Notes: generated by a model from the letters alone, not told the origin. A stretch of 64,000 nucleotides of DNA from Mesostigma viride (GCA_009746045.1 RPFO01000156.1:3321318-3385317), one strand, 5' to 3'. Counted from the stretch's first letter, positions 51,101 through 54,840 are shown. Numbers and translations: made by a program.

Positions 51101-52901
51101 CCACAGGTTGCGACACAGGCACCAGACGTCGCAACACGCACCCGCCACACGACACCGAATGGACACACACCAGCCCCACAGAGATAGAGAGAGAGAGAGC
51201 AGGATGGAGCCGCCCCCGCATGATCTTGTGCCAGGAAACTATACATTACCAAACAGGAAACTATACATTACCTAGCGCCATGAGAAAATATAAGGGGCGC
51301 AGCAAGTAACCCTGTGACTGCGTATACGGCACCCCTAGGGCACCCAGAAGGGCACTGCAAGGGCGGACAGAGAGGACACAACAGCTATGCAATAACACTC
51401 CACAAAAAAGCAGCCGACATGCAAGGCAGAGCACGCATGAGCAAGCAGCCAACAGGGCAGGGTGTGGGCCAACCAGGCAGGAAATCTATGCGTGTCTCTA
51501 AAGCATCTATAGTCATCAAGGGGCACCCACCTGGGCCACGGCCGTGTCAGAGATCTCCTTGAAGTTCTTCTGCGCCTCCTCCAGGGATGCCTCCAGGGAC
51601 GCCAGCTGGCGGTTGGCCACCTGGAGCGCCTTTTCGGCCTGGGCACGCGCGCCCTCCGACTGCCGACGCACGTAACCGAGGGCAGGGAAGCAATATATGC
51701 CGGGGGCAGACATGAGGGAGGGGGGGGTGCGTCAGGGGGGAAAAGTGAGAATCGAGGCACCCGTACAAAACTATTCCAGTATCGTACCAAACTATTTCAC
51801 TGTTAGCATGGCTGACTGAAGGCATCGCTCAATAGTACAGCATACTTGCAATTAGCATTGGAAAGAATCACTGCATCTTCACAAGTGCGCCGTTGGGGGC
51901 CATCGATCAGCCTGCCCGGTGCAAGGCAAATCACAAATTGAGAGTTACTGTGCATGCCAGCAAGGCAACGGCATGAGCCTGACTTGCATGTAGCGCCGTG
52001 CAGTAGAACTTAACTATAAGCGTGACACTTTTCAATTTTCTTTCTTGCAGCAAAGCATATAGCATTCTAAGACCATACATGAAGAAAGGCCTTGTATAGG
52101 GTCCAAGTTACATGGTGAGACAAAGCTACCCAGAAAACCCTGGCTGCAAGCTCTACACACTGGTATACCCTACACCATGGCTAGGATGCGGAGCTCAGTC
52201 ACGACTTGTGCTCCACTTGCCTTCTCCAACTTGGCAGCCAGCTCCTCGGCCTTTTGGGAGCTGGCCCGCTGCTGCTCCAGCATGGCCTCCGCCTTGCTGT
52301 TCAGTTCGTTGCTCAGCCACGTATTGTGGCGCTCCAGCAGGAGCTTCTCCTGCTCGAGCCGCGCCTGCGCCGCTTGGGCCAGCCCGCGCAGCCGCTGCTC
52401 CTCCCGGTGCTGCCCGACCGCGGTCGTGCGCTCCTTGGTGATACTCTCGATCTTGTCCAGGTAATTTTTTATAGCTTCGTTCTTCCCGCGGATTTCCACG
52501 TTCTTTTCTTCCAGCAGGTCCAGGACGCTTCGTTTGGACGAGTGCAGCTCCCGAATTTCAACTCCACGCCTCTCAATCTCTCCATCCTTTTCGACAATCG
52601 CCAGCTGCAGGGAGTGTACCCTGGACTTGACCGTCGCAAGCTCCGACGTCGTGTTCGCCAAGGATTTTCGGAGAGACTGCCTGTCCGCCTCTATAACCGC
52701 ACGATCCTTCTCCAGCGCTATATACCGCCGCTCCAGTGCCGCGCACGTCTGCTCCGCGCTGATGGTGGCCGCATCGGAACGTGCTTTCAGCGTCTCTATC
52801 TCGACCACCATCGCAGAAATCTTCTCGTCAGCCTTGGCCGCGAGCGCGGCGGGGTCCGCAGCAAGTACCACGAACTCCTCATTTGAGACGAAAAGAGGCA
52901 T
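196..52901 (-). CDS. NUA: NUA/TPR nuclear pore basket protein, 23 exons, 3' end outside window
   Basis: Large coiled-coil protein of the nuclear pore basket (plant NUA, animal TPR, yeast Mlp). The family is known to line the nucleoplasmic side of the pore and act in mRNA export, SUMO homeostasis and pore anchoring. The N-terminus MPLFVSNEE, the TISAEQTC motif, EKDGEIER and IKNYLDKI match Arabidopsis NUA as I recall it. Colinear NUA-like motifs follow in later exons: [45 protein letters not shown] and [10 protein letters not shown] joined 23 exons by splice sites, and all 22 junctions keep the frame. This gives 1,675 codons before the left edge. Arabidopsis NUA is about 2,100 residues, so the acidic C-terminal region is missing here. 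Intron 1 uses a GC-AG donor. The gene exceeds 52 kb because of satellite-filled introns. Homology is from memory, not an alignment. Confidence 0.93.
888..1172. repeat. 57-bp minisatellite, 5 copies (intron 22)
   Basis: Five nearly identical 57-bp units start at 888, 945, 1002, 1059 and 1116 and differ by single bases. Because 57 is a multiple of three, frames on both strands stay open and mimic a 19-residue protein repeat. A separate direct repeat (AGGAGGAACAAGGGTGGCGG at about 761-780 and 825-844) lies just before it. Confidence 0.9.
1515..1720. repeat. C-rich pyrimidine repeat (intron 22, next to exon 22 donor)
   Basis: Imperfect repeats of ATCCCTTTCCTCGCCTCC are separated by homopolymer C runs, the longest about 19 C (1677-1696). 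On the gene strand this is a G-rich tract directly downstream of the exon-22 5' splice site. Confidence 0.8.
1738..2011 (-). CDS. NUA: NUA exon 22 (residues 1483-1574)
   Basis: 274-nt exon, acceptor CCTCCGGCAG, ending with one base of a codon at GAAG|GTGGGG. The charged coiled coil has [20 protein letters not shown] and [10 protein letters not shown], comparable to the plant IHYTLNMTKRKYEKEKDELSKQNQSL. The frame stays open well past the donor. I set the donor there because the phase then fits exon 23. Confidence 0.85.
2093..3326. repeat. Compound tetranucleotide array GATA-GATG-GATA (intron 21)
   Basis: (GATA)n fills 2093-2190. An apparently uninterrupted (ATGG)n follows at 2191-3307, about 279 units, then a short (GATA)n. 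On the NUA transcript strand the repeat reads CATC. I see no interruptions inside the ATGG block. Confidence 0.97.
3356..3553. repeat. (GTGA)n tetranucleotide array (intron 21)
   Basis: About 49 perfect GTGA units follow the GATG array after a short GA-rich spacer (3327-3355). It lies in intron 21 of NUA. The frames it opens encode only SLTH-type repeats. Confidence 0.95.
3909..4136 (-). CDS. NUA: NUA exon 21 (residues 1407-1482)
   Basis: 228-nt phase-0 exon, acceptor CCACCTGTCAG, donor CAG|GTGAGT. It is a continuous coiled coil from [16 protein letters not shown] to [16 protein letters not shown], rich in K, E, L and A. It sits where plant NUA has its later coiled coil (KISLLEKELTNCKKDL). 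Confidence 0.88.
4388..4866. repeat. NUA: Copies of NUA exon-20 tail in intron 20
   Basis: The tail of exon 20 with its donor (GCACCGCCTTGAACTCCTCC on the plus strand at 4863-4882) is repeated at 4741-4778 with few changes, and at 4614-4655 in more decayed form. The spacing is about 125 bp. The rest of intron 20 (4137-4613) shows no feature I can name. Confidence 0.75.
4867..4989 (-). CDS. NUA: NUA exon 20 (residues 1366-1406)
   Basis: 123-nt phase-0 exon on the far side of the 28-kb intron 19, acceptor CACCCTGCAG, donor GCG|GTGCGT. It encodes a coiled coil with [18 protein letters not shown], then [13 protein letters not shown], matching the plant KKRVDELRETYRNIDIADYNRLK. The match in order and phase across 28 kb is the main evidence that the giant intron is real. 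Confidence 0.9.
5040..5410. repeat. Short TA-rich repeats (intron 19)
   Basis: Copies of GACGAGCTGCTATATACTAC (5048-5148) and of a TATATGTACTA/CTCCTTCATATACAG unit (5290-5400) flank the dispersed element. They are intronic and have no coding potential. Confidence 0.65.
5162..5265 (-). mobile_element. Dispersed repeat copy (GGTTGTCTCC element)
   Basis: About 104 bp homologous to the copies at 60846-60955 (opposite strand) and 58682-58770. All share GAGACAACCAGCGCAGGC, GGACCATGGTAGCTC and CGAGTCGTT. Read on the minus strand, the element ends CTGGTTGTCTC. It lies inside NUA intron 19, just before the giant array. Confidence 0.7.
5619..32792. repeat. Giant 63-bp minisatellite, about 430 copies (NUA intron 19)
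   Basis: Head-to-tail units contain, on the plus strand, TGTGCTCCCTCAGTTCAGC, then a segment ending CGCTTATTAAACC, then ATTCACCCGCCACCCACC. The main period is 63 bp. Many units are 62 bp (one C lost, CCACCTGTG) or 61 bp. The array fills most of the 28-kb intron between NUA exons 19 and 20. A C-to-T variant (CGCCATCC) and a CACCGTG variant are concentrated toward the high-coordinate end. About 19-23 kb is very uniform. The unit length is a multiple of three, so long false reading frames appear and break at every 62-bp unit. Confidence 0.98.
16306..16500. other. Assembly gap (195 N) inside the 63-bp array
   Basis: A run of 195 N interrupts the array. The bases beside it are irregular (CCACCCTCACCCTAGTGCATT on the left, CCACAACGCATTCC on the right), unlike normal units. 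This looks like a join of unresolved reads, so the true array length is unknown. Confidence 0.98.
32776..33023. repeat. NUA: Two decayed copies of NUA exon-19 tail and donor
   Basis: On the gene strand, 33023-32986 reads CTGCAGATCCGCGAGCTCAG followed by GGTGGGC. That is nearly the same as the exon-19 end CAGATACGCGAGCTCAGG|GTGGGT. A third, poorer copy (32819-32776) abuts the first unit of the giant array. The 32986 copy has its own CAG acceptor-like triplet and could form a 15-nt microexon (IRELR). A partial dispersed element (32937-32960) lies between the copies. Confidence 0.75.
33066..33230 (-). CDS. NUA: NUA exon 19 (residues 1311-1365)
   Basis: 165-nt phase-0 exon, acceptor TGTTGGCAG, donor AGG|GTGGGT. 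It contains [19 protein letters not shown], the diagnostic TPR/NUA motif (plant EMNLLRESNMQLREENKHN). The exon tail IRELR plus donor recurs at 32986-33023 and 32776-32819, and in shortened form in every unit of the 63-bp array. The head is copied at 33362-33400. Confidence 0.95.
33362..33400. repeat. NUA: Copy of NUA exon-19 head in intron 18
   Basis: The plus-strand sequence with CTTGTGCCAGCAGCGCCGGC resembles the exon-19 head CCTGTGCCAGCAGGGCCTGC (33215-33234) about 160 bp away. Beyond it, intron 18 (33401-33994) is AT-richer and shows no recognisable feature. Confidence 0.65.
33995..34183 (-). CDS. NUA: NUA exon 18 (residues 1248-1310)
   Basis: 189-nt phase-0 exon, acceptor TCCACGGCAG, donor CAG|GTGAGA. 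It starts [19 protein letters not shown], equivalent to the plant RVVHYLRRTKEIAETEISL, a conserved TPR/MLP block. A Q/A-rich coiled coil follows. The exon head is copied at 34288-34316. Confidence 0.93.
34288..34316. repeat. NUA: Copy of NUA exon-18 head in intron 17
   Basis: CAGGAAGTGGATCACCTCAC repeats the exon-18 start CAGGAAGCGGATCACCTCCT (34166-34185) with few changes, about 125 bp upstream in transcript order. The rest of intron 17 (34317-34766) has no other feature. Confidence 0.75.
34767..35051 (-). CDS. NUA: NUA exon 17 (residues 1153-1247)
   Basis: 285-nt phase-0 exon, acceptor ACACGTCAG, donor CAG|GTGCGT. The coiled coil ends [18 protein letters not shown], matching the plant YHELNEQNKLLHSRLE. 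An A/G/E-rich linker then leads to [10 protein letters not shown], parallel to the plant STDTDHLEDSGLQ. The donor is duplicated 14 nt downstream. Confidence 0.93.
35119..35148. repeat. NUA: Copy of NUA exon-17 head and acceptor in intron 16
   Basis: TTGGTGGCGGCGATCTGACG followed by TGTCAGATG repeats the exon-17 start TTGGTGGCGGATATCTGACG followed by TGTCACATG at 35039-35067, about 80 bp away. The acceptor AG is retained in the copy. Confidence 0.8.
35237..35328. repeat. About 28-bp tandem repeat x3 (intron 16)
   Basis: Repeats of GATAGGCAGGGTTCAATAGA with small changes. Intronic. Confidence 0.8.
35505..35615. repeat. 19-bp tandem repeat x6 (intron 16)
   Basis: AGTATTACAGTAAATAAAG repeats about six times with T/C and A/C changes. 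AT-rich and intronic. Confidence 0.85.
35657..35886. repeat. NUA: Ladder of decayed exon-16 tail copies in intron 16
   Basis: The exon-16 tail (plus strand TTGTCGGCCTTGAGCCCCTC at 35989-36008) recurs at 35857-35886 (TTGTCCGCCTTGAGCCCCTC), at 35743-35770 (TCTCGGCCTGGAGCCACTCG) and faintly at 35657-35686. The spacing is about 100-130 bp and similarity falls with distance. This indicates serial tandem duplication starting at the exon edge. Confidence 0.75.
35988..36207 (-). CDS. NUA: NUA exon 16 (residues 1079-1152)
   Basis: 220-nt exon. The single leading G completes the codon from exon 15, and the exon ends in phase 0 at AAG|GTGGGA. It encodes [19 protein letters not shown], then [14 protein letters not shown], matching the plant pattern EHEKWRVAQRNYERQVILL...ETIQELTKTSQA. 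Both exon ends have decayed copies in the flanking introns. Confidence 0.93.
36281..36314. repeat. NUA: Copy of NUA exon-16 head and acceptor in intron 15
   Basis: GCTCTGCCTCGGCAAGGCGC followed by TGCCTGCG repeats the exon-16 start GCTCCGCCTCAGCAAGGCGT followed by TGCCTGCG at 36185-36212. On the gene strand it is a complete CAG acceptor plus about 27 coding bases, but its frame runs into a stop. Short TTACTATGC repeats lie at 36385-36440, and nothing else is evident in intron 15. Confidence 0.85.
36618..36802 (-). CDS. NUA: NUA exon 15 (residues 1018-1079)
   Basis: 185-nt exon, acceptor TCGCTCCTCAG, donor CG|GTGGGT, ending with two bases of a codon. It encodes a coiled coil from [20 protein letters not shown] to [10 protein letters not shown] copy of the acceptor and exon head is at 37111-37126, just before the 9-bp array of intron 14. 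Confidence 0.9.
37111..37126. repeat. NUA: Copy of NUA exon-15 acceptor beside the 9-bp array
   Basis: ACCTCCGACTGAGGAC matches the exon-15 junction TTCTCCGACTGAGGAG (36795-36810). It lies immediately before the 9-bp array of intron 14. Confidence 0.6.
37130..38183. repeat. 9-bp minisatellite GGGACRACA, about 115 copies (intron 14)
   Basis: The unit GGGACAACA or GGGACGACA is repeated for about 1 kb. The left part is variable (GGGATAATA, GGGACAGTA). A long GGGACGACA block (about 37480-38008) is flanked on each side by GGGACAACA blocks. Four GGGACGACC units sit in the middle (37750-37790). Frames on both strands stay open because 9 is divisible by 3. Confidence 0.97.
38334..38555. repeat. 45-bp tandem repeat, about 5 copies (intron 14)
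   Basis: Units start at about 38334, 38379, 38424, 38469 and 38514 and contain AGAACCCTAAACAGTAGCCC followed by GATGTATTATTAGACC. Variation between copies is low. Confidence 0.9.
38655..38729 (-). CDS. NUA: NUA exon 14 (residues 993-1017)
   Basis: 75-nt phase-0 exon, acceptor TGCGCCAG, donor GAG|GTGAGG. It encodes [19 protein letters not shown], almost identical in pattern to the conserved plant motif YKSIAQVNETALKQMESAH. This small exon is one of the strongest identifiers of the gene. Confidence 0.95.
38998..39085. repeat. AT-rich ACTCTAAAATACTCTATAA repeats (intron 13)
   Basis: Short imperfect repeats of ACTCTAAAATACTCTATAA. The remainder of intron 13 (38730-39414) shows no other feature. 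Confidence 0.7.
39415..39642 (-). CDS. NUA: NUA exon 13 (residues 917-992)
   Basis: 228-nt phase-0 exon, acceptor TGCCTGCAG, donor CAG|GTGGGC. The coiled coil [20 protein letters not shown] is followed by a G/A/S-rich linker and a second coil ending RRHVDQ. The linker corresponds to the less conserved SDPKTLDMDSGG region of plant NUA. Confidence 0.9.
40140..40373 (-). CDS. NUA: NUA exon 12 (residues 839-916)
   Basis: 234-nt phase-0 exon, acceptor CCCCCCTCAG, donor GAG|GTATGC. It encodes a highly charged coiled coil with [19 protein letters not shown], matching the family pattern LQREWAEAKKELQEERSNA. Confidence 0.92.
40378..40560. repeat. G-rich polypurine tract (intron 11)
   Basis: Runs of 7-9 G separated by A or GA on the plus strand form a long pyrimidine tract on the NUA strand directly upstream of the exon-12 acceptor. 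This is unusually long for a 3' splice-site polypyrimidine tract and could form G-quadruplexes in the template strand. Confidence 0.75.
40800..40940 (-). CDS. NUA: NUA exon 11 (residues 792-838)
   Basis: 141-nt phase-0 exon, acceptor GCGCACGCAG, donor CAG|GTAGGG. It encodes a coiled coil with [15 protein letters not shown] and [13 protein letters not shown], equivalent to the plant LKQEKELLSNAEKRA...RVYRLQATLD. The acceptor region is repeated twice upstream in intron 10 (41056-41077 and 41142-41165). Confidence 0.92.
41056..41165. repeat. NUA: Two copies of NUA exon-11 acceptor in intron 10
   Basis: GTGGCCGCCTGCGTGCGCG recurs at 41059-41077, and as GTGGCCCGCCTGCGTGCGCG at 41145-41164. The real exon-11 junction GTGGCCGCCTGCGTGCGCGA is at 40933-40952. 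All three have the same CAG acceptor and run of exon bases, spaced about 90-125 bp. Confidence 0.85.
41397..42487. repeat. About 100-bp minisatellite, about 10 copies (intron 10)
   Basis: Units contain TGTAACCTAAACCCTTGCAG, CCCTTGCAATCCTAT and CCATCCTATAACCTGAACCC. Repeats of TGTAACCTAAACCC fall about 100 bp apart (41479, 41579, 41679, 41780, 41881 and on). The CCTAAACCC words look telomere-like, but the unit is far longer than a telomere repeat. Confidence 0.93.
42505..42540. repeat. NUA: Copy of NUA exon-10 tail and donor in intron 10
   Basis: CACCTCCATACATTTGCGCC followed by GCAGTGCC repeats the exon-10 end CACCTCCATGCTCTTGCGCC followed by GCAGTGCC (42595-42622), about 90 bp away. The donor (CCACC on plus) is kept. 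A shorter third copy (CCCACCTCCATGATCCACCC) lies at about 41309-41328, on the other side of the 100-bp array. Confidence 0.82.
42598..42835 (-). CDS. NUA: NUA exon 10 (residues 712-791)
   Basis: 238-nt exon. The single leading base completes the Arg codon from exon 9, and the exon ends in phase 0 at GAG|GTGGGT. It encodes a coiled coil with [21 protein letters not shown] and RRKSME, matching the plant pattern ARNIEFSQLIIDHQRKLRES...RKLSMEV. Both ends of this exon have copies in the flanking introns (42943-42965 and 42505-42540). Confidence 0.93.
42943..42965. repeat. NUA: Copy of NUA exon-10 acceptor in intron 9
   Basis: GCTCAGCTAATCGCTGCGGA repeats the exon-10 start GCTCAGCTCGTCGCTGCGGA (42823-42842), 121 bp away, with the acceptor AG intact. 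Confidence 0.82.
43020..43258. repeat. 12-bp minisatellite GCGGGCAAGTAA (intron 9)
   Basis: About 20 imperfect 12-bp units (GCGGGCAAGTAA, with GTACGC and AAGCAG variants). The open frames this creates on both strands (KRASKRAS or PAYLPAYL repeats) are artefacts of a period divisible by three. Confidence 0.9.
43652..43896 (-). CDS. NUA: NUA exon 9 (residues 631-712)
   Basis: 245-nt exon, acceptor CTGTCCTCAG, donor CG|GTAACA, ending with two bases of an Arg codon. It begins [11 protein letters not shown], the TPR-family signature (QRDMYKSLL in animals). A G/T/P-rich linker follows, then the coiled coil [19 protein letters not shown]. Confidence 0.93.
44388..44857. repeat. NUA: Tandem copies of NUA exon-8 tail and donor (intron 8)
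   Basis: The exon-8 end and donor (GCGCACCTGCCGCACGACGG on plus, about 44852-44871) recurs downstream. The copy at 44389-44420 has tail codons FAAIVQQ and a GTGAGC donor. Others are at about 44560, 44640, 44742 and 44790, each in a unit of roughly 60-80 bp with ACATCCTATCAAGCGCACCT. At least five donor-like sites are retained. The rest of intron 8 (43897-44387) shows nothing else. Confidence 0.8.
44858..44971 (-). CDS. NUA: NUA exon 8 (residues 593-630)
   Basis: 114-nt phase-0 exon, acceptor GATGATCAG, donor CAG|GTGCGC. It encodes [19 protein letters not shown] and ends FAAVVRQ, leading into RDMYRSLL of exon 9, as in TPR proteins. The tail with its donor is repeated several times downstream in intron 8 (44388-44857). 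Confidence 0.87.
45185..45317. repeat. NUA: Two decayed copies of NUA exon-7 tail (intron 7)
   Basis: TTGTCTTGGCCAACTTCCTC at 45190-45209 resembles the exon-7 tail TTGGCCTTGGCCAGCTCCCT (45382-45401), so on the gene strand it still reads like coiled coil ([13 protein letters not shown]). Another copy is at 45287-45317 ([10 protein letters not shown]). I tested both as exons: stop codons and phases do not fit between exons 7 and 8. Confidence 0.65.
45381..45695 (-). CDS. NUA: NUA exon 7 (residues 488-592)
   Basis: 315-nt phase-0 exon, acceptor TGCGCCCCAG, donor AAG|GTGAGG. It encodes a coiled coil, then an insert ending in [20 protein letters not shown]. That corresponds to the conserved SEADKIISEHLLKFKDINGL region of plant NUA, which is also present in animal TPR. 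Two decayed copies of the exon tail lie in the downstream intron (45185-45227 and 45287-45317). Confidence 0.95.
46412..46461. repeat. 25-bp perfect direct repeat x2 (intron 6)
   Basis: GTTTGCACATGCTGCGGGTG followed by GTACC occurs twice back to back. Apart from this, intron 6 (45696-46658) contains only a few trinucleotide stretches (GTTGTT at 45797-45808). Confidence 0.9.
46659..46762 (-). CDS. NUA: NUA exon 6 (residues 453-487)
   Basis: 104-nt exon. The two leading bases AG complete a CAG codon begun in exon 5, giving [13 protein letters not shown], which matches the family pattern QEERGEYERVVEA. The acceptor is CCTCAACAG and the donor CAG|GTGGGT. A copy of the acceptor and exon head is found at 47076-47098 in intron 5. 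Confidence 0.93.
46876..47030. repeat. 11-bp minisatellite GGGGTGGGTGA, about 13 copies (intron 5)
   Basis: G-rich plus-strand units of 11 bp. A copy of the exon-6 head and acceptor (CCGCTCTTACTCCTCTGAGG, 47076-47095; compare CCGTTCGTACTCCTCTGTTG at the exon) lies just beyond it. Confidence 0.9.
47332..47473 (-). CDS. NUA: NUA exon 5 (residues 406-453)
   Basis: 142-nt exon starting in phase 0 after TGTTCAG and ending with one extra base before GTGAGT. It encodes [19 protein letters not shown], then [16 protein letters not shown]. This is one of the best conserved parts of TPR/NUA (land-plant form KIYEKYQEAVDAMRHEQ, then SELEEKAGFIQEER). Confidence 0.95.
48010..49193. repeat. 7-bp G-rich minisatellite GGTGGGT, about 165 copies (intron 4)
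   Basis: (GGTGGGT)n runs for about 1.2 kb, with GGCGGTG, GGCTGGT and GGTGGTGGT variants. It can form G-quadruplexes on the plus strand, which is the template strand of NUA. Because 7 is not a multiple of 3, all three plus frames give the same GWWVVGG peptide; this is not coding. Intron 4 also holds loose repeats of GCGGCTGTAC (47630-47720). Confidence 0.97.
49330..49495. repeat. GATGCCAGCA repeats and partial exon-4 tail copy (intron 4)
   Basis: Several imperfect units contain GCAGATGCCAGCACAAACCC. One carries ACCAAGCGTGGTGGCA (about 49403-49418), resembling the exon-4 donor region ACCCACCGTGGTGCCC. Similar GGGATGCCAGCAGTGACAGT units occur on the other side of the exon (49815-49890, intron 3). 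Confidence 0.6.
49496..49702 (-). CDS. NUA: NUA exon 4 (residues 337-405)
   Basis: 207-nt phase-0 exon, acceptor GCCTGCCAG, donor ACG|GTGGGT. The coiled coil ends in a P/S/G-rich linker, then [15 protein letters not shown]. That is the equivalent of the conserved plant segment ALAASLLRDGWSL that precedes the next coiled coil. Joined to exon 5 it reads [26 protein letters not shown] across the junction. Confidence 0.9.
50473..50670 (-). CDS. NUA: NUA exon 3 (residues 271-336)
   Basis: 198-nt phase-0 exon, acceptor GTGAGCAG, donor AAG|GTGCGT. It encodes a coiled coil with [21 protein letters not shown], matching the family segment with the pattern LYKESSEEW...ELEGVIKALE. A decayed copy of the exon head lies about 140 bp upstream in intron 2 (50793-50830). 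Confidence 0.9.
50793..50830. repeat. NUA: Copy of NUA exon-3 head in intron 2
   Basis: CTTCAAAGTGGGGCCTTAAT followed by GCTAGCGCACACATCCA resembles the exon-3 start CCTCAAAGTGGGCCTCCTGC followed by TCACATGCACGCATCCA at 50654-50690. Further on, intron 2 has three loose repeats around ACAGTGGGC and ATAAACAATAGAC (50949-51050) and a 19-bp CAGGAAACTATACATTACC doublet (51231-51271). Confidence 0.65.
51531..51659 (-). CDS. NUA: NUA exon 2 (residues 228-270)
   Basis: 129-nt phase-0 exon bounded by acceptor GTGCGTCGGCAG and donor CAG|GTGGGT. It encodes a coiled-coil stretch rich in A, E, Q and K that starts [10 protein letters not shown] and ends SDTAVAQ. The position agrees with the coiled coil that follows the first conserved block in plant NUA. 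Confidence 0.85.
51660..52220. other. NUA: NUA intron 1, no internal feature seen
   Basis: 561 bp between exons 1 and 2 with a GC donor. I see no repeat, exon copy or reading frame worth reporting in it. It is the only long NUA intron that looks ordinary. Confidence 0.7.
52221..52901 (-). CDS. NUA: NUA exon 1 (residues 1-227)
   Basis: Initiator exon of 681 nt, phase 0 at its end. The ATG is the first in a long open frame and gives MPLFVSNEE, the expected family N-terminus. The exon is one continuous heptad-rich coiled coil. Its N-terminal part keeps the conserved ISAEQTC and [13 protein letters not shown] motifs. The frame runs on for 16 poorly conserved codons past position 52221, so I place the donor at AAG|GCAAGT, a strong GC-type 5' splice site that joins in phase to exon 2. 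Confidence 0.92.
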
Positions 52902-53217
52902 CTTTGCCCGTTGGTTGTGACACTCCCTCAGCAGGGGGGGAAATCAAATTTCGAACTCTTCACACTATGTCCGATAGCCTCAGGGGTGATAGCTCAAGAC
53001 CCCCATTACGGCCTTCCACGACGCAAATACCTCCCTTGTCATTCCAAGCAAAACGAACTTAATAGCTCCAAATGAGCAGGCAGCTGCGTCTGTGCAAGGG
53101 CCTGCAACCATAGCCAAGTCGGTTGTCCCACAAAATACCGCTCATAACACGCACATGCACATTCTTTTGCTATCTCGGGCAATGAAGTTGATATGCGCGA
53201 TACGGAGGGGAAGGCCG

Positions 53218-53275
53218 GAGTCGCCAAAGAAATGGGTTCCCAGTCGCCAAAGGCGAATCCCTAGTCGCCAAAGGT
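53218..53275. promoter_or_regulatory. AGTCGCCAAAGG repeats upstream of NUA (candidate control cluster)
   Basis: Three or four AGTCGCCAAAG words at about 21-23 bp spacing lie 320-370 bp upstream of the NUA ATG. On the NUA strand they read CTTTGGCGACT, close to but not identical with the E2F consensus. A homologous inverted block is at 61027-61115. This could be a regulatory cluster or a fragment of a repeat. Between 52902 and 53217 I see nothing else. Confidence 0.35.
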
Positions 53276-53699
53276 GAAATCGGGCAGCATAAGCGGAATT
53301 TTTCACTGTTGTGTCAGCTAGAAGAATAAGCAAACCTGCTTGCAGACCGGCCAGCCTGCGTGACTGGCTTTGATCACTGATCAGTCAGGAACTCAGGATC
53401 CTTTACCTTACTGAAAGAAAAGAGAATATAAGAGAATAAGCAATAAGCAGCTGGCGAGATGGCGGCCGGTACACTTGAGTACCTCTGTATTATTTCATGA
53501 ATTCATCGCGCACTCTTTAAGGCCTTTTGCCGCGTCGATGGCTGCTGTTGTGCGAGCCTTCCTGAATACTAAGAGTAGCGGATTGTGACGCCAGTGAACC
53601 GACGAAGCTCCGTATCTTTGGCTTTTTAATGGCATTGCTATCAGTCGGGACATTTGCGGGCTAGAATAGGAAAGCCTACAGTACAAAATGCATCATTGA

Positions 53700-54677
53700 T
53701 GTTATGAGTGGGACGAACATGAGCAATGGCAGCACGCAGAATTTTTGTCTGCGCTGCCTCCATTAGTGGATTATGCAACGGCCAGGGAGCGGGCTGATGC
53801 TTATTCACGCGTGGTATCCCGCAACGGCCCTATCAACAAGAGCAACAATCAGAACTGCACACTTTGCCCGCCAGGAGGCCCTTCCCACAAGATGCGGTAT
53901 GCGACGCGGACGTGCAGCTGCACCCGCTGTCTCGATGTCATCAACGAGGGCGGCCGTGAAGCCGACCTTGCTGGCGGTGACGAAATTCTCCGTGATGGCA
54001 CCGACGAACAGCTGCTTGGTGGCAGCCCCGAATCCGGCGCTGAAAAGCTGCACAGCGAGAGCCAGGATCTCGGCACTAAGGACTACCAGTGCCCGTTCCT
54101 TGTCAAGTATCTTGTGTGTCATGCCACGTTGAAGACCGGGATGTACACGCTCCGCGATGCTCCACACGCATTGCCGGATGATGCCCCAGGAGGCTCAGTG
54201 CCCACTCCTCAGAAGATTGTGAAATTCACCAAAGAGCTGAAGGAGAAGCTGAAACCTTTGATGGTCGACGCAGGGCTTCAACCGAGCGCTGCTCGCAATC
54301 TATTTTGAACCCAGAATCCCGACATGCCGCTGTCTTCGCTTGGCCAGTGTCAGAATGCGAGCAGGCGGATGCGCAGGGAGGATGGCAACAACAACAACGA
54401 GCTGGATAAAATGAGCGTGTACATTCAGGGCAAGCTATGCCGCGATGATCTGGATGATCATGCCTTTTACTTCTTCGGCGTCCCCGAGCACGAGGATGGC
54501 ACGCCTAGATTAGGGCTCAGAGATGGGGTCGTGTACGGCGATGGAGACCCTGCTCGTGGCGATGACGGCGTCTTCACTCTGATGATCACCACAAAGGTAA
54601 ATTGTATTGATCAGGATAACGGCATGGGAGGGAACTTTGTACATTGCTGGCATATGCTTAGGGATGATGGCTTCTAA
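53700..54677 (+). pseudogene. MULE-like transposase fragment with internal stop
   Basis: One plus-strand frame is open from 53700 and runs through a TGA at 54306-54308 (ARNLF-stop-TQNPDM) to 54677. Before the stop it has Cys pairs (CTLCPPGG, CSCTRCL) that suggest a zinc-binding DNA-binding module, then KFTKELKEKLKPLMVDAG. After the stop comes LDKMSVYIQGKL, HAFYFFGV and DDGVFTLMITTK. The layout resembles the N-terminal part of Mutator-like transposases, just before the catalytic DDE domain. A possible donor (AAG|GTAAAT) is at 54597, but I find no DDE domain downstream. No start codon is certain. The family call is from memory and tentative. Confidence 0.45.
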
Positions 54678-54705
54678 CGATTCAGCTCTAACTCAGTTTA
54701 TCACC

Positions 54706-54840
54706 CACCTCCACCTGCCCGCCCGCCCGCCCGCCCGCCCGCCCGCCCGCCCGCCCGCCACCAACCAACCAACCACCTGCCCACCAAACAGCCAGTTAAC
54801 CAGCCAATCTATCAGCCAATAAATCAGCCAGCTATCACGC
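54706..54840. repeat. CCCG, ACCA and CAGCCA simple repeats
   Basis: GCCC repeats are followed by ACCAACCAACC and loose CAGCCAATC repeats. From 54841 to 55500 I see no gene. A (CACCC)n tract follows at 55515-55560. Confidence 0.8.

Noticed and set aside
54324-54677. Separate gene starting at the ATG at 54324
   Set aside because: It is in the same frame as the upstream fragment and separated only by one TGA, so it is more simply one broken transposase gene.
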